From NCBI RefSeq assembly GCF_003236385.1, contig NZ_POUA01000003.1, positions 1 to 58,654 on the forward strand: DNA of 58,654 nt, written 5' to 3'. Every line of letters begins with the position of its first letter. Within the stretch, counting starts at the first letter, position 1. The stretch is from Spongiactinospora gelatinilytica (lineage in GTDB: Bacteria > Actinomycetota > Actinomycetes > Streptosporangiales > Streptosporangiaceae). Shown here in pieces: positions 19,183 through 28,498 of this stretch. A model generated the notes under the pieces. That model was not told the origin of the DNA, did not search any database, and was given only the letters and a program-made list of their open reading frames with translations. Made by a program: the position numbers and the translations under genes.

Positions 19183-22100
19183 CTACCTGACCTTGACGGT
19201 CGCCTCGCGGCTGACGCCGCTGACCGACACCGACAGAGTCGCGGTGCCGGGCCTGCGGGCGGTCAGCCTGCCGGTCGCCGGGTCGAAGACCGCCACATGG
19301 TGACCGCGTGCCGTACGCGGGTCGCCGATGTGCAGGGTGCGCCCGCCCGACCAGGCCACGCCGACCGGGTAGGCCGCCGGCACCTGCCGCCCGCCCTGGG
19401 TGACGACGGCGGACACCGCCGCCGACGCGCCCCTGGCCAGCTCGGCGGGCGCGGTGAGGGTCAGCGCGTCCACGTGCGGCCTGGTCTGCGCGGTGAGCCA
19501 GCGCGGCCCGCCCGCGAACGGCAGCATCTTGGCGGCCAGCCGGTCCAGCCGCGACACCGGGTCCACGGCGAACATGGTCCAGCCGGTGAAGCCGCCCTGA
19601 CCCGGCTCGGTGGCCGGGGTTTTGGCGGAGTTGCCGTTCACCAGGTACGGCACGCCGTCCACCCGGGAGGCGTGGAAGGTGCCGACGTGCCCGCCGACGA
19701 ACGCCGCGCCCTTGCCGGTCCGGTGCTGGAAGTCGGCCAGCCACCGCTCCACCAGCGCGGCCTCCTTGCGGTCGCCGAGCCGGCTGCCCTTGCCGGGGGT
19801 GGGGTCGCGCGGCGGGTGGTGCTCGATCAGCACGAACGAGCCGATCGAGTCGTCGCGGGCCGCCTCGTCCAGCGCCCGGCGCAGCCGTTCGATCTGGTCG
19901 AAGCCGCCGCCCCTGATCGTGCCGAGCGAGGTGTCCAGGGTGACGAACCTGGTGCCCTTGTGGTCGAAGGTGCGGTGGGTGTCGCCGAAGCGGGCCTTGA
20001 AGTTGGCGATGCTCGCGCCCATCACCTCGTGGTTGCCGGGCACGTAGTAGTACGGCAGCGCGCCGCCCAGTTCCTCGTCCAGGATCCGCTTGGCGAGCTG
20101 GAAGTCGGCCTCCGACGCCTCGTCCACCAGGTCACCCGCGATCACCAGGAACTCCGGCCCGGCCGCCTTGATCTCGCGCAGCGTGCGCCGCGCGCCCGCC
20201 ACCAGCGGGGAGTCCGGGTCGCGTGCGACGAACTGCGCGTCGGACATGACCGCGAAGCGCCAGTCGCGGCGGTCCAGCTCGCCGGAGACCAGCCGGTCCT
20301 TGACGGCGTCCGGCTCGGGGGCCTCGATGGACGGGGCGACCTGCGCGTACACCTCGTCGATCAGCACGTCGCCGGTGTACTGCCGGTCGGCCTTCAGCTC
20401 GATCGTGTAGAAGCGGCTGACCGAGACCGGCTGCGGCAGCCCTGCGGGCACCGGGATCTCGATCTCCTTCCAGCCCTGCCAGGTGATGTACGGGCCGTAG
20501 ACCGAGGTCGCCTTGCCCGCCGCGTCGATGACGGTGAACGCCGTCCACTCGCCGCGCCCGTGGCCGTAGACCGACAGGCCGAAGGCGCGGGTCTGACCGG
20601 GCAGGCCGAGGCTCTGCGGGGCGATGGCGTACGCGGTGCGGGTCGCGGTGGACTTGGTGAAGTCGTAGGACAGCTTCAGCCCGGGGCCGGTACGGCCTTC
20701 CGCGACCGGTTCGACGGCGGCGGTGCCGCGCGCCGAGCCCGCCTTCCACCGGGCGCCGTCGCTCATGTCGGCCAGCACCCGCTTCTCCACGCCCACGGTC
20801 ACCGCGACGGTGGCGGTGTGCCCGCCGGCCCTGACGGTGATCAGGGCGGCCCCGGAGGGGCGCTTGGCGGAGATCGTGTACCCGCCGGACTCGCCCGGCT
20901 CGACGGCGAGCAGCGCGGTGTCGTACTCCAGCCGGACGTCGGCGGGCTCGACCGGGGCCGAGTTGCCGTGCTGGTCGTAGCCGACGACGCCGAAGGCGGT
21001 CTTGCCCGAGGCGTCCGCGATGTTGACCGACGGGTGGGTGGTGTCCAGCCGGGCCAGCGGGCCCAGGACCTCCAGCTCGACGCTGCCGCGCACCCGGCCG
21101 GAGCGGGCGGTCACGGTGGCGGTGCCGGGCAGCGCGGCGCGGAACACGCCGTCGCCGCCCGCCCGGCCGTGGGTGGCCGTCCAGCGGATGTCGCGGGGCG
21201 CGCCGGCCGGGCCGTACACCTCGTCGTGGCCGGTGGCGGCGATCGTGCGGGTCATGCCGAGGAAGACCCGGTCGGGACGGCCGCCGGCGACCGGGCCGGT
21301 GCCCGGGGCAACCGTGGGGTCCACGGCGGGGCGCACCCAAAGGCCGTGCAGCCTGCCGCTGCCCTTGGGGCGGTGGATCGCCAGGCCGTTGGGCACCAGG
21401 CGCTCGGTGCCGTCGTTGGGCTCGTTCTCGATCCGCACGCGCTCGGCGCCGGGCTCGCGGACCGCCATGGTGGCCGAGCCACCGCCGTCGATCTCCAGGC
21501 CGACGTGCGCGCCGAGCGCGACGAGCCGGTCGGCCATCTCCGAAAGGGACGCGCCGCGGCTGTTGACGGTGCGGTTGCCGTCCACCGTGACCAGGTACAT
21601 CTTGGTGCCGTCTGCGTTGAAGCCGAGCGCCATCCTGGCGGCCAGGGTCGTGTCGTCGGCGGGCTGCGCCGCGCCGTCCTTGACCAGCAGGCTCCGGCCG
21701 CCGATGGCGGTCCGCGCCGGGCCGGTGTCCTGGCTCGGCCGGGGGCGGTAGGTGATCTCGACGGGGTCGCCGGGGGCGAGCGCGGCGAGCTTGGCGGCTG
21801 CGGCCTCGCGGCCGAGCAGGACGGTCGCCCCGGCCGGGACTTCGCCCTCACCCGCGCCTGGGGTCACCCGCTCGACCTTGCCGTCCCTGATCAGGGCCTC
21901 GGTCACCTGGGTCACGCCCGGTACCGCCCTGGTGCGCGAGAACGCGCCCCAGCGGGAGTCGTAGGCCCCGATGCCGCCCTGGGGGAGGTCGGTGGCGTTG
22001 AGCCGGTCCAGCTTGACCCGCTCGCCGCGGGGGAGTGCGACCGTGCCCTCGAAGAGCATGTCGAGCACGCGCCCGACGCCCTTGGCGTCGATGGTGGCGG

Positions 22101-22614
22101 CCCTGTTCCAGTCGGCGGACGGGGACTTGATCAGCTTGCCGTCCTGGACGGCCACGCCGAGCGGCGCGCCGGAGTTGTTGATGTCGAAGAAGTCGCCGTT
22201 CACGGCGGCCACCGCGCCGGCCTTGTCGGCCATTTCGGTGATCTTGCCGGTTGCGGCGACCTCGCCGGTGTCGAGGTAGCCGACCGTGTTGCCCCTTTTG
22301 AGGTCGATGGTCAGCGCGTCGGAGCGTTGCCAGCCGCGCGGGTCGAGGGTGTCGATCGAGTCGATCTCCACGCCGGGCGCGACGGGCCTTTCGGTGTGGA
22401 AGGTCTCGACCCGGGAGCCCGCGGCGGCGGCCGGGCCGGCCAGCGTGGTGGCCGCGGGCGGGTGCGACGACGCGCCCATGGCCTGGGACGCGGTGTCGGC
22501 GACGGGATCGGACGGCGGCGCGGCCGTGGCGGTGGCGGGTAGTGCCACCAGGCCGAGTACGGCCGCGGCCAGCAGGGCCGCGGTACGGCCCCGGGGAGAG
22601 CGATGCCTGGACAG
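19183..22614 (-). CDS. Exported phosphodiester glycosidase / metallophosphatase
   Basis: 1,143 aa from a proposed CTG start at 22614. The N-terminus (MSRHRSPRGRTAALLAAAVLG...) is then a complete Sec signal peptide ending near ATATAAPP. GGAGGT lies 4 nt upstream. The first canonical start, GTG 22548, would cut away the basic region and half the hydrophobic core. Domains in order: NAGPA-like phosphodiester glycosidase (NGDFFDINNSG near 140; EIDGGGSATMAV near 365), Ig/Big-like linker domains, a calcineurin-type metallophosphatase at roughly 780-1,020 (SDAQF, GDLVDE, GNHEV, HHPP, GGHVG) and a C-terminal Big-like domain. It probably acts on exported phosphodiester-linked glycans. Convergent with rnj, divergent from the epimerase gene. 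Confidence 0.85.
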   Translation of the reverse strand: MSRHRSPRGRTAALLAAAVLGLVALPATATAAPPSDPVADTASQAMGASSHPPAATTLAGPAAAAGSRVETFHTERPVAPGVEIDSIDTLDPRGWQRSDALTIDLKRGNTVGYLDTGEVAATGKITEMADKAGAVAAVNGDFFDINNSGAPLGVAVQDGKLIKSPSADWNRAATIDAKGVGRVLDMLFEGTVALPRGERVKLDRLNATDLPQGGIGAYDSRWGAFSRTRAVPGVTQVTEALIRDGKVERVTPGAGEGEVPAGATVLLGREAAAAKLAALAPGDPVEITYRPRPSQDTGPARTAIGGRSLLVKDGAAQPADDTTLAARMALGFNADGTKMYLVTVDGNRTVNSRGASLSEMADRLVALGAHVGLEIDGGGSATMAVREPGAERVRIENEPNDGTERLVPNGLAIHRPKGSGRLHGLWVRPAVDPTVAPGTGPVAGGRPDRVFLGMTRTIAATGHDEVYGPAGAPRDIRWTATHGRAGGDGVFRAALPGTATVTARSGRVRGSVELEVLGPLARLDTTHPSVNIADASGKTAFGVVGYDQHGNSAPVEPADVRLEYDTALLAVEPGESGGYTISAKRPSGAALITVRAGGHTATVAVTVGVEKRVLADMSDGARWKAGSARGTAAVEPVAEGRTGPGLKLSYDFTKSTATRTAYAIAPQSLGLPGQTRAFGLSVYGHGRGEWTAFTVIDAAGKATSVYGPYITWQGWKEIEIPVPAGLPQPVSVSRFYTIELKADRQYTGDVLIDEVYAQVAPSIEAPEPDAVKDRLVSGELDRRDWRFAVMSDAQFVARDPDSPLVAGARRTLREIKAAGPEFLVIAGDLVDEASEADFQLAKRILDEELGGALPYYYVPGNHEVMGASIANFKARFGDTHRTFDHKGTRFVTLDTSLGTIRGGGFDQIERLRRALDEAARDDSIGSFVLIEHHPPRDPTPGKGSRLGDRKEAALVERWLADFQHRTGKGAAFVGGHVGTFHASRVDGVPYLVNGNSAKTPATEPGQGGFTGWTMFAVDPVSRLDRLAAKMLPFAGGPRWLTAQTRPHVDALTLTAPAELARGASAAVSAVVTQGGRQVPAAYPVGVAWSGGRTLHIGDPRTARGHHVAVFDPATGRLTARRPGTATLSVSVSGVSREATVKVR

Positions 22615-22832
22615 GGGGACCTCCGATGAGGACTGAATCGAGCATCGGAAGTCAACTAGAACACGGTTGACGGAAAATACCCAGAGATCATGAACTAGAG
22701 GCGAAAAGTTTCATAGGGTGATACGCCAGGTGTTCACCGCCCGGCTGGTGAAACCGCGCGCAGTGGGGCCGCCCATGACCGTCGGTGTCCTGCGTGATAG
22801 GAGTTGACCAGCGGTATCAGGGTGGGGGAGCC
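22615..22832. promoter_or_regulatory. Divergent intergenic region with GTCAAC/GTTGAC repeat
   Basis: 218 bp between the exported phosphoesterase gene and the epimerase gene. An inverted repeat GTCAAC-n9-GTTGAC lies at 22651-22671, 37 bp upstream of the proposed CTG start. One GTTCACC (22732-22738) resembles a single Pho-box unit, but a tandem array is lacking. Confidence 0.35.
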
Positions 22833-23855
22833 ATGCGCAAAGAACAGTTCGGCACGCTTGCCTCCGGTCGGCCGGTCGAGCGGTTCACACTCGACGGCGG
22901 CGACCGGCTGCGCGTCGCGGTGCTGACGTACGGCGGGATCATCCAGGCGATCGAGACGCCCGACGCGGCCGGGCGCATGGCGGGCGTGGCGCTCGGCTTC
23001 GACACCCTGGACGGGTACCTGGAACGCAGTCCCTACTTCGGGGCGCTGGTCGGCCGGTACGCCAACCGCATCGGCGGCGCGGCGTTCACCCTCGACGGCA
23101 CCGTCCGCGACCTCGCCCCCAACGTGCCGCCCGACACGCTGCACGGCGGGTGGCAGGGCTTCGACAAGCGGATCTGGGACGCCGAGCCGGACGGTGACGG
23201 CTCGCTCGCGCTGTCCTACGTGAGCCCCGACGGCGAGGAGGGCTATCCGGGCACGCTGAGCGTCCGGGTGGTCTACACCGTCACCCCGCGGGGAGAGCTG
23301 CGCATCGAGTACCGGGCCACCACCGACGCGCCCACGGTGCTCAACCTGACCAACCACTCCTACTTCAACCTCGCCGGAGCGGGCAATGGCGACGTGCTGG
23401 ACCATGTGGTCACCATCGACGCCGACCACTACCTGCCTGAGGACGACCGGCAGATCCCGACGGGTGAGGTGGCCCCGGTGGCGGGCACGCCGTTCGACTT
23501 CACCCGGGCCCGCCGGATCGGCGAGCGCATCGGCGCGGACCACCCGCAGCTTCGCATCGGCAAGGGCTATGACCACTGCTGGGTGTTCAACGACGGCGAC
23601 GGTGTGCGGGCGCGGGTGGAGGAGCCGGTCTCGGGGCGGTCGCTGGAGGTCCTGACGACCGAGCCGGGGGTGCAGTTCTACACGGGTAACATGCTCGGGT
23701 CGGACGGCACGCCGTACGCGCCGCACGCGGCGTTGTGCCTGGAGACCCAGCACTTCCCCGACTCGCCCAACCGGCCGGAGTTCCCCTCCGCGGTGCTGCG
23801 GCCCGGGGAGAAGTTCGTCTCGGTCACGACCTACAGGTTCGGGACGGTCGCGTAG
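22833..23855 (+). CDS. galM: Aldose 1-epimerase (galactose mutarotase)
   Basis: 340 aa. Interconverts alpha and beta anomers of hexoses. Family motifs are GRYANRIGGAAF, NLTNHSYFNLAG (catalytic His), GYDHCWVF and ETQHFPDSPNRPEF. ATG 22833 has GGGGGAG 2-7 nt upstream; the longer frame from 22785 is not supported. No signal peptide, so cytoplasmic. It is convergent with the sugar kinase gene, 6 bp between stops, which suggests sugar catabolism, though the two genes are not co-transcribed. Confidence 0.92.
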   Translation: MRKEQFGTLASGRPVERFTLDGGDRLRVAVLTYGGIIQAIETPDAAGRMAGVALGFDTLDGYLERSPYFGALVGRYANRIGGAAFTLDGTVRDLAPNVPPDTLHGGWQGFDKRIWDAEPDGDGSLALSYVSPDGEEGYPGTLSVRVVYTVTPRGELRIEYRATTDAPTVLNLTNHSYFNLAGAGNGDVLDHVVTIDADHYLPEDDRQIPTGEVAPVAGTPFDFTRARRIGERIGADHPQLRIGKGYDHCWVFNDGDGVRARVEEPVSGRSLEVLTTEPGVQFYTGNMLGSDGTPYAPHAALCLETQHFPDSPNRPEFPSAVLRPGEKFVSVTTYRFGTVA

Positions 23856-23861
23856 CGGGGG

Positions 23862-24779
23862 TCAACGGGCGAGCAGCCGCTCGACGTCCTCGGGCGTGGC
23901 CACCCTGCCGGTGCCGCCCTGCCCGGCCAGGCTGACCGCGGCGGCGGCGGTACCGGCCGCGACGGCGGCGGGCAGGCTCTCGCCTCTGGCCAGCCAGGCG
24001 GCGAGCGCCCCCGCGAAATTGTCGCCCGCGCCGGTCTGGTCCACGATGGTGGGCGCGGTACGGGCGGGCACGAGCACCGGCGGGGCGTCGCGCCCGGCGA
24101 GCAGCACCCCGCGCTCGCCCATGGTCACCGCCACGGCGGGCGCGCCGAGGTCCAGGCACGCGCGGGCGGTCTTCTCGTGGTCGCCGACACCGAGCAGCGC
24201 GGTGCTGTCGCCGGGGCTGGAGATCTTGACCAGCGCGGTGTGCGGGGCGATGTCGCGCAGCACCTGGGCGGCCTGGGCAGGGGTGGTCAGCCGGGCGCGG
24301 AAGTTGGGGTCGTAGACGACCCGGCCCGAGGCGAGGCGGGCGGCGTGCCGCACGGCCTGGGCGCACGACTCGGAGATGGCCGCGGCGATGCCGCTGAGCA
24401 GCACCACCTTGGCCGAGGCGACGGGGGAGCGGTCCACGTCCGCGGGGCTCAGCCGGGTGGCCGCGCTGCCCTGGCGCAGGTAGCTGAAGGCCCGCTCGCC
24501 GGAGGGGTCCGCGCCGACCGCGTACGCGCCGGTGGGCCCGCCGCCGCGGATCATCCAGCCGGTGTCCACCCCGCGCTCGGCGGCGAACCTGATCAGGCGC
24601 TCGCCGAACTCGTCGTCGCCCACACGGGTGACCAGCGCGACCCGCGCGCCCAGGGCCGCCGCCGCGACGGACGCGTTGAGCGCGTCACCGGAGAAGGACA
24701 GGCGGAAGAGCTCCGCGTCGGTCAGCGGCCGCTCGGAGGAGAACTCCACCAGCGGCTCGCCCAGCACCACCACGTCCAC
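23862..24779 (-). CDS. PfkB family sugar kinase (2-keto-3-deoxygluconokinase-like)
   Basis: 305 aa ribokinase-family kinase. The C-terminal signature DQTGAGDNFAGALAAWL holds the anion hole and catalytic Asp. The N-terminal GEPLVEFSSE and FSGDALNASVAAAALG resemble KDG kinases (substrate Gly-Asp-Asn). GTG 24779 has GAAGGAGC 7 nt upstream. Fructokinase or another sugar is possible. A palindrome ACATCATGT (24811-24819) and AT-rich sequence lie upstream and may be its operator. Confidence 0.85.
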   Translation of the reverse strand: MDVVVLGEPLVEFSSERPLTDAELFRLSFSGDALNASVAAAALGARVALVTRVGDDEFGERLIRFAAERGVDTGWMIRGGGPTGAYAVGADPSGERAFSYLRQGSAATRLSPADVDRSPVASAKVVLLSGIAAAISESCAQAVRHAARLASGRVVYDPNFRARLTTPAQAAQVLRDIAPHTALVKISSPGDSTALLGVGDHEKTARACLDLGAPAVAVTMGERGVLLAGRDAPPVLVPARTAPTIVDQTGAGDNFAGALAAWLARGESLPAAVAAGTAAAAVSLAGQGGTGRVATPEDVERLLAR

Positions 24780-24953
24780 GGTCCGGCTCCTTCGCCCGCT
24801 TCAAGTAGCGACATCATGTAGTGAAATATGGTCGTTTGTCACACAACGGGGCGTCACGAGATTATGCCGTACGCCCCTTCGCGCCCGATCTCTGCGATGT
24901 CCGGGACGCTCGCCGGTACGGCGCGCCTAGCCGCATCCGGCGTGCCTCCCGCG

Positions 24954-24967
24954 TAACTTGTTCATCA
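24954..24967 (+). promoter_or_regulatory. Candidate leaderless promoter of ftsK
   Basis: TAACTT (24954-24959) lies 7 nt before ATG 24967 with no Shine-Dalgarno, the same geometry as dapA and dapB. Confidence 0.45.
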
Positions 24968-27561
24968 TGGCCACCCGTACGTCCAAGGGCGCCCAGCGGG
25001 GACCCCAGAACCAGAAGGGCACCGCGAAGCGCTCGACCTCGTCGAGAACCGGGCAGCGATCCGGGGCCCGCACGACGCCCGCCAAGCGCGGCGCCGCCAC
25101 CGGGCGGACCAGGGCCGCCCAGGGCCAGGGCGCCCTGCACCAGGACCCGGTCAGCTGGGTCTTCGGGATGCTCGGCAGGCTGTTCGCCGGCGTGTGGCTG
25201 CTGTTCGCGCACGGTGTCGGCAGCGCGGCCCGCGCGCTCGGCCACACCGCGCGCGACCTCGACCCCGCGCACCGCCGCGACGGCCTCGGCCTGGCGGTGC
25301 TCGCCGGGGCCATCACGCTGGCCGCGATGACCTGGCGGGAGACCCAGGGGGCCGCCTCCGAGCTGGTGAACGCCGTCCTGCGGGGCGTGTTCGGCTCGCT
25401 GGCCTGGGCGGTGCCCATCATGCTCGCCCTGCTGGCCTGGCGGTTCCTGCGCCACCCCGACCAGAACGCCGACACCGGCCGGATGGTGATCGGGTGGGCC
25501 GCCCTGGTCATCGGCGTGCTCGGCGTGGTCCACGTGGTCAACGACACGCCCTATCCGGCCGGCGGCGACAACGACACCATGGAGAAGGTCTCCGCTGCGG
25601 GCGGGATGATCGGCTTCATCGTCTCCGCGCCGCCGGACAGCATCCTGCCGTCGTTCATCACGATCCCGCTGCTGTTGCTCCTGTCCGGGTTCGGGGTGCT
25701 GGTGATCACCGCCACGCCGGTGCACCGGGTGCCGGAGCGGCTCGCGGAGATCCGCCACATGCTGTTCCACAAGGAGGGCGACGGCAAGGCCGGCGGCGAG
25801 CGCAAGCGCGCGCCGAAGGCGGCGGGCAGGGCCAAGGGCCGGGCGAAGGGCGCCGGCGAGGAGCAGGGCGAGCACGTCAAGCCCTACGACACGCCGATCA
25901 TGCGGGACGGCGACGAGCGCCGCGAGGGCCACTCGCCGGAGATCGTGCCGGGGCTCGTGGACGAGCCGGAGCCGACCGTACCGCGGCCGGCCGAGCCCGC
26001 CCGGGCCGAGCCGTCTGACCAGACCGAACCACTGGAGCCGCCCGCGCCCACCCCCGCGCCGCGCAAGGTCGAGCAGCTCGTGCTGTCGCCGCAGGCCGGC
26101 CCCTACGCCCTGCCCGACGTCGCCGCGCTGCGATCGGGAACCGCGCCCAAGCCGCAGACCAAGGCCAACACGGTCGTGGTCAACGCGCTGACCAGCGTCC
26201 TTGAGCAGTTCTCGATCGACGCGCAGGTGATCGGGTTCACCCGGGGGCCGACGGTGACCCGGTACGAGATCGAGCTGGGCCCCGCGGTGAAGGTGGAGAA
26301 GGTCACCGCGCTCACGAAGAACATCGCCTACGCCGTCAAGTCCGCCGATGTCCGGATCTTGTCGCCCATTCCCGGCAAGTCGGCGATCGGGGTGGAGATC
26401 CCCAACACCGACAAGGACCTGGTCTCGCTCGGCGACGTGCTGCGCTCCTCGGTCGCGCAGGCCGACCACCACCCGATGATCGTCGGCCTCGGCAAAGACG
26501 TCGAGGGCCGCACGATCGTGGCCAACCTCGCCAAGATGCCGCACCTGCTGATCGCGGGCGCGACCGGCGCCGGTAAGTCCGTCTGCGTCAACGGCCTGAT
26601 CTCCTCGATCCTGATGCGCGCCACCCCGGACGAGGTCCGCATGGTGCTGGTCGACCCCAAACGGGTCGAACTGAGCGTGTACGAGGGCATCCCGCACCTG
26701 ATCACGCCGATCATCACCAACCCCAAGAAGGCCGCCGAGGCGCTGGAGTGGGTCGTCGGCGAGATGGACCGCCGCTACGACGACCTGGCCGCCAGCGGCT
26801 TCCGGCACGTCGATGAGTTCAACAAGGCGGTCCGGGCGGGCAAGCTGGTCCCGCCGCCGGGCAGCGAGCGGGTCTACCAGCCCTACCCCTACCTGCTGGT
26901 GATCATCGACGAGCTGTCCGACCTGATGATGGTCGCCCCCCGCGACGTGGAAGACTCCATCGTCCGCATCACCCAGCTCGCCCGCGCGGCGGGCATCCAC
27001 CTGGTGATCGCCACCCAGCGCCCGAGCGTGGACGTCGTCACCGGCCTGATCAAGGCCAACGTGCCGTCCCGGCTGGCCTTCGCCACCTCCTCGCTGTCGG
27101 ACTCGCGGGTCATCCTGGACCAGCCGGGCGCCGAGAAGCTGGTGGGGCAGGGCGACGCGCTGTTCCTGCCGATGGGCGCGAGCAAGCCGATGCGGCTGCA
27201 GAACGCGTTCATCTCGGAGAAGGAGATCACCGAGGTCGTCGGGCACTGCAAGGGCCAGATGCAGGCCGAGTACCGCGACGACGTGGCCGTCGCGGCCAGT
27301 GCCAAGCGGGAGATCGACGAGGACATCGGCGACGACCTCGACCTGCTGATCCAGGCCGCCGAGCTGGTGGTGACCACGCAGTTCGGCTCGACCTCGATGC
27401 TCCAGCGCAAGCTGCGGGTCGGCTTCGCCAAGGCGGGGCGGCTGATGGACCTGCTGGAGAGCCGCGAGGTGGTCGGGCCCAGCGAGGGCTCCAAGGCCCG
27501 CGAAGTGCTGGTCAAACCGGACGATCTGCCGGGCCTGCTGGCGATCCTGCGCGGAGAGTGA
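24967..27561 (+). CDS. ftsK: FtsK/SpoIIIE family DNA translocase
   Basis: 864 aa. Septal DNA pump that clears chromosomes from closing septa. A basic N-terminus is followed by four membrane segments between about residues 65 and 250, then a Pro/Ala/Glu linker. The motor has Walker A GATGAGKSV (about 532-540) and Walker B LLVIIDELSDL, and a C-terminal gamma winged helix (AAELVVTTQFGSTSMLQRKLRVGFAKAGRLMDLLE) for KOPS recognition. Start is ATG 24967 rather than the upstream in-frame codon at 24958. Confidence 0.96.
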   Translation: MATRTSKGAQRGPQNQKGTAKRSTSSRTGQRSGARTTPAKRGAATGRTRAAQGQGALHQDPVSWVFGMLGRLFAGVWLLFAHGVGSAARALGHTARDLDPAHRRDGLGLAVLAGAITLAAMTWRETQGAASELVNAVLRGVFGSLAWAVPIMLALLAWRFLRHPDQNADTGRMVIGWAALVIGVLGVVHVVNDTPYPAGGDNDTMEKVSAAGGMIGFIVSAPPDSILPSFITIPLLLLLSGFGVLVITATPVHRVPERLAEIRHMLFHKEGDGKAGGERKRAPKAAGRAKGRAKGAGEEQGEHVKPYDTPIMRDGDERREGHSPEIVPGLVDEPEPTVPRPAEPARAEPSDQTEPLEPPAPTPAPRKVEQLVLSPQAGPYALPDVAALRSGTAPKPQTKANTVVVNALTSVLEQFSIDAQVIGFTRGPTVTRYEIELGPAVKVEKVTALTKNIAYAVKSADVRILSPIPGKSAIGVEIPNTDKDLVSLGDVLRSSVAQADHHPMIVGLGKDVEGRTIVANLAKMPHLLIAGATGAGKSVCVNGLISSILMRATPDEVRMVLVDPKRVELSVYEGIPHLITPIITNPKKAAEALEWVVGEMDRRYDDLAASGFRHVDEFNKAVRAGKLVPPPGSERVYQPYPYLLVIIDELSDLMMVAPRDVEDSIVRITQLARAAGIHLVIATQRPSVDVVTGLIKANVPSRLAFATSSLSDSRVILDQPGAEKLVGQGDALFLPMGASKPMRLQNAFISEKEITEVVGHCKGQMQAEYRDDVAVAASAKREIDEDIGDDLDLLIQAAELVVTTQFGSTSMLQRKLRVGFAKAGRLMDLLESREVVGPSEGSKAREVLVKPDDLPGLLAILRGE

Positions 27562-27635
27562 CCCCCGATGTGCGGTACGCGAGCCGTTGCTGGTTGAATG
27601 TGACTTACTACGCAACGTCAGGGGGAGGCGTTCGT

Positions 27636-28382
27636 ATGGATGGGCGTAGCGAGAGCATCGGATCGGTACTGGCGCGTGCGCGGCGGTCCGCGGGGTTGAC
27701 GGTCGGGCAGGTGAGCGCGCGGACACGCATCAGCGAGTCGCTCATCCACGCGCTGGAACGCGACGACTTCTCCCCGTGCGGGGGCGACTTCTACGGACGC
27801 GGGCACGTGCGCAACATCGCCAAGGCGGTGGGCCTGGATCCGGAGGCCGTGGTGCGCGCGTACGACGAGGCGGCGGGCGGCGGGCCGGCGCCGGTGCGCG
27901 CCTCGGCCGTGTTCCAGGCCGACCGGCGGATCAGGTTGCGCGAGCGGCGCTCGCTCAACTGGAGCATGGCCCTGGCCATCGCGCTCGGCATCGCGATCGT
28001 GTTCGGCGTGGTGCGGCTGATGGGCGGCGCGGGCGACGTCAACGTGGCCGAGGTCCGGCCGGCCCCGCCCAAGCCGAGCGCCTCGCCGCCCGCCGTGCCG
28101 CCGCGCAACGCGGCCGCCGCGGCGCCCGTCCGGCCGGGCGACATGGTCGTGGTGGAGGTCAGGGCGAGCAAGACCACCCGGGTGACCGCTCGTGACGCCA
28201 AGGATCGCACGCTGTTCTCCGGGCGGCTGAAGCGCGGCGCGACCGCCACCTGGCGGGCCAGGTCGGAGGTCGTCCTGGAGATCGGCAACGCCGGGGCGGT
28301 GTCCGTGCGGGTCAACGGCAAGGACCTCGGGGTCCCCGGCCCGCTCGGGGAAACGGTCACCCGTACCTACAAACCCCGCTGA
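27636..28382 (+). CDS. RodZ-like helix-turn-helix membrane protein (DUF4115)
   Basis: 248 aa. An N-terminal HTH of the RodZ type ([26 protein letters not shown], then [18 protein letters not shown]) precedes one membrane span ([19 protein letters not shown]), a Pro/Ala linker and a C-terminal DUF4115 beta domain. GGGGGAGG sits 7 nt before ATG 27636. It lies between ftsK and rimO, as in other actinomycetes. A cytoskeleton-linked role as for E. coli RodZ is inferred from domain order only. Confidence 0.85.
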   Translation: MDGRSESIGSVLARARRSAGLTVGQVSARTRISESLIHALERDDFSPCGGDFYGRGHVRNIAKAVGLDPEAVVRAYDEAAGGGPAPVRASAVFQADRRIRLRERRSLNWSMALAIALGIAIVFGVVRLMGGAGDVNVAEVRPAPPKPSASPPAVPPRNAAAAAPVRPGDMVVVEVRASKTTRVTARDAKDRTLFSGRLKRGATATWRARSEVVLEIGNAGAVSVRVNGKDLGVPGPLGETVTRTYKPR

Positions 28383-28498
28383 GCCGCGGTTGCCGGGCGG
28401 ACACTTGCCGTTATCTTCGGGTCTATCCGCTATATCGGGCACAACCTCGCCGGGGCGGGGCTCAGGTAGGGGGCAACTGCCGATACCGTAGTGTCACC

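Noticed and set aside
19087-22542. 1,151-codon open frame on the plus strand
   Set aside because: Shadow of the exported phosphodiester glycosidase gene; the translation has no recognisable domain.
22732-22755. Possible Pho box (GTTCACC) upstream of the exported phosphoesterase gene
   Set aside because: Only one good unit is visible; actinobacterial Pho boxes are tandem 11-bp repeats, and the second unit here is inverted and imperfect.
24862-27726. 954-codon open frame on the minus strand
   Set aside because: Shadow of ftsK.
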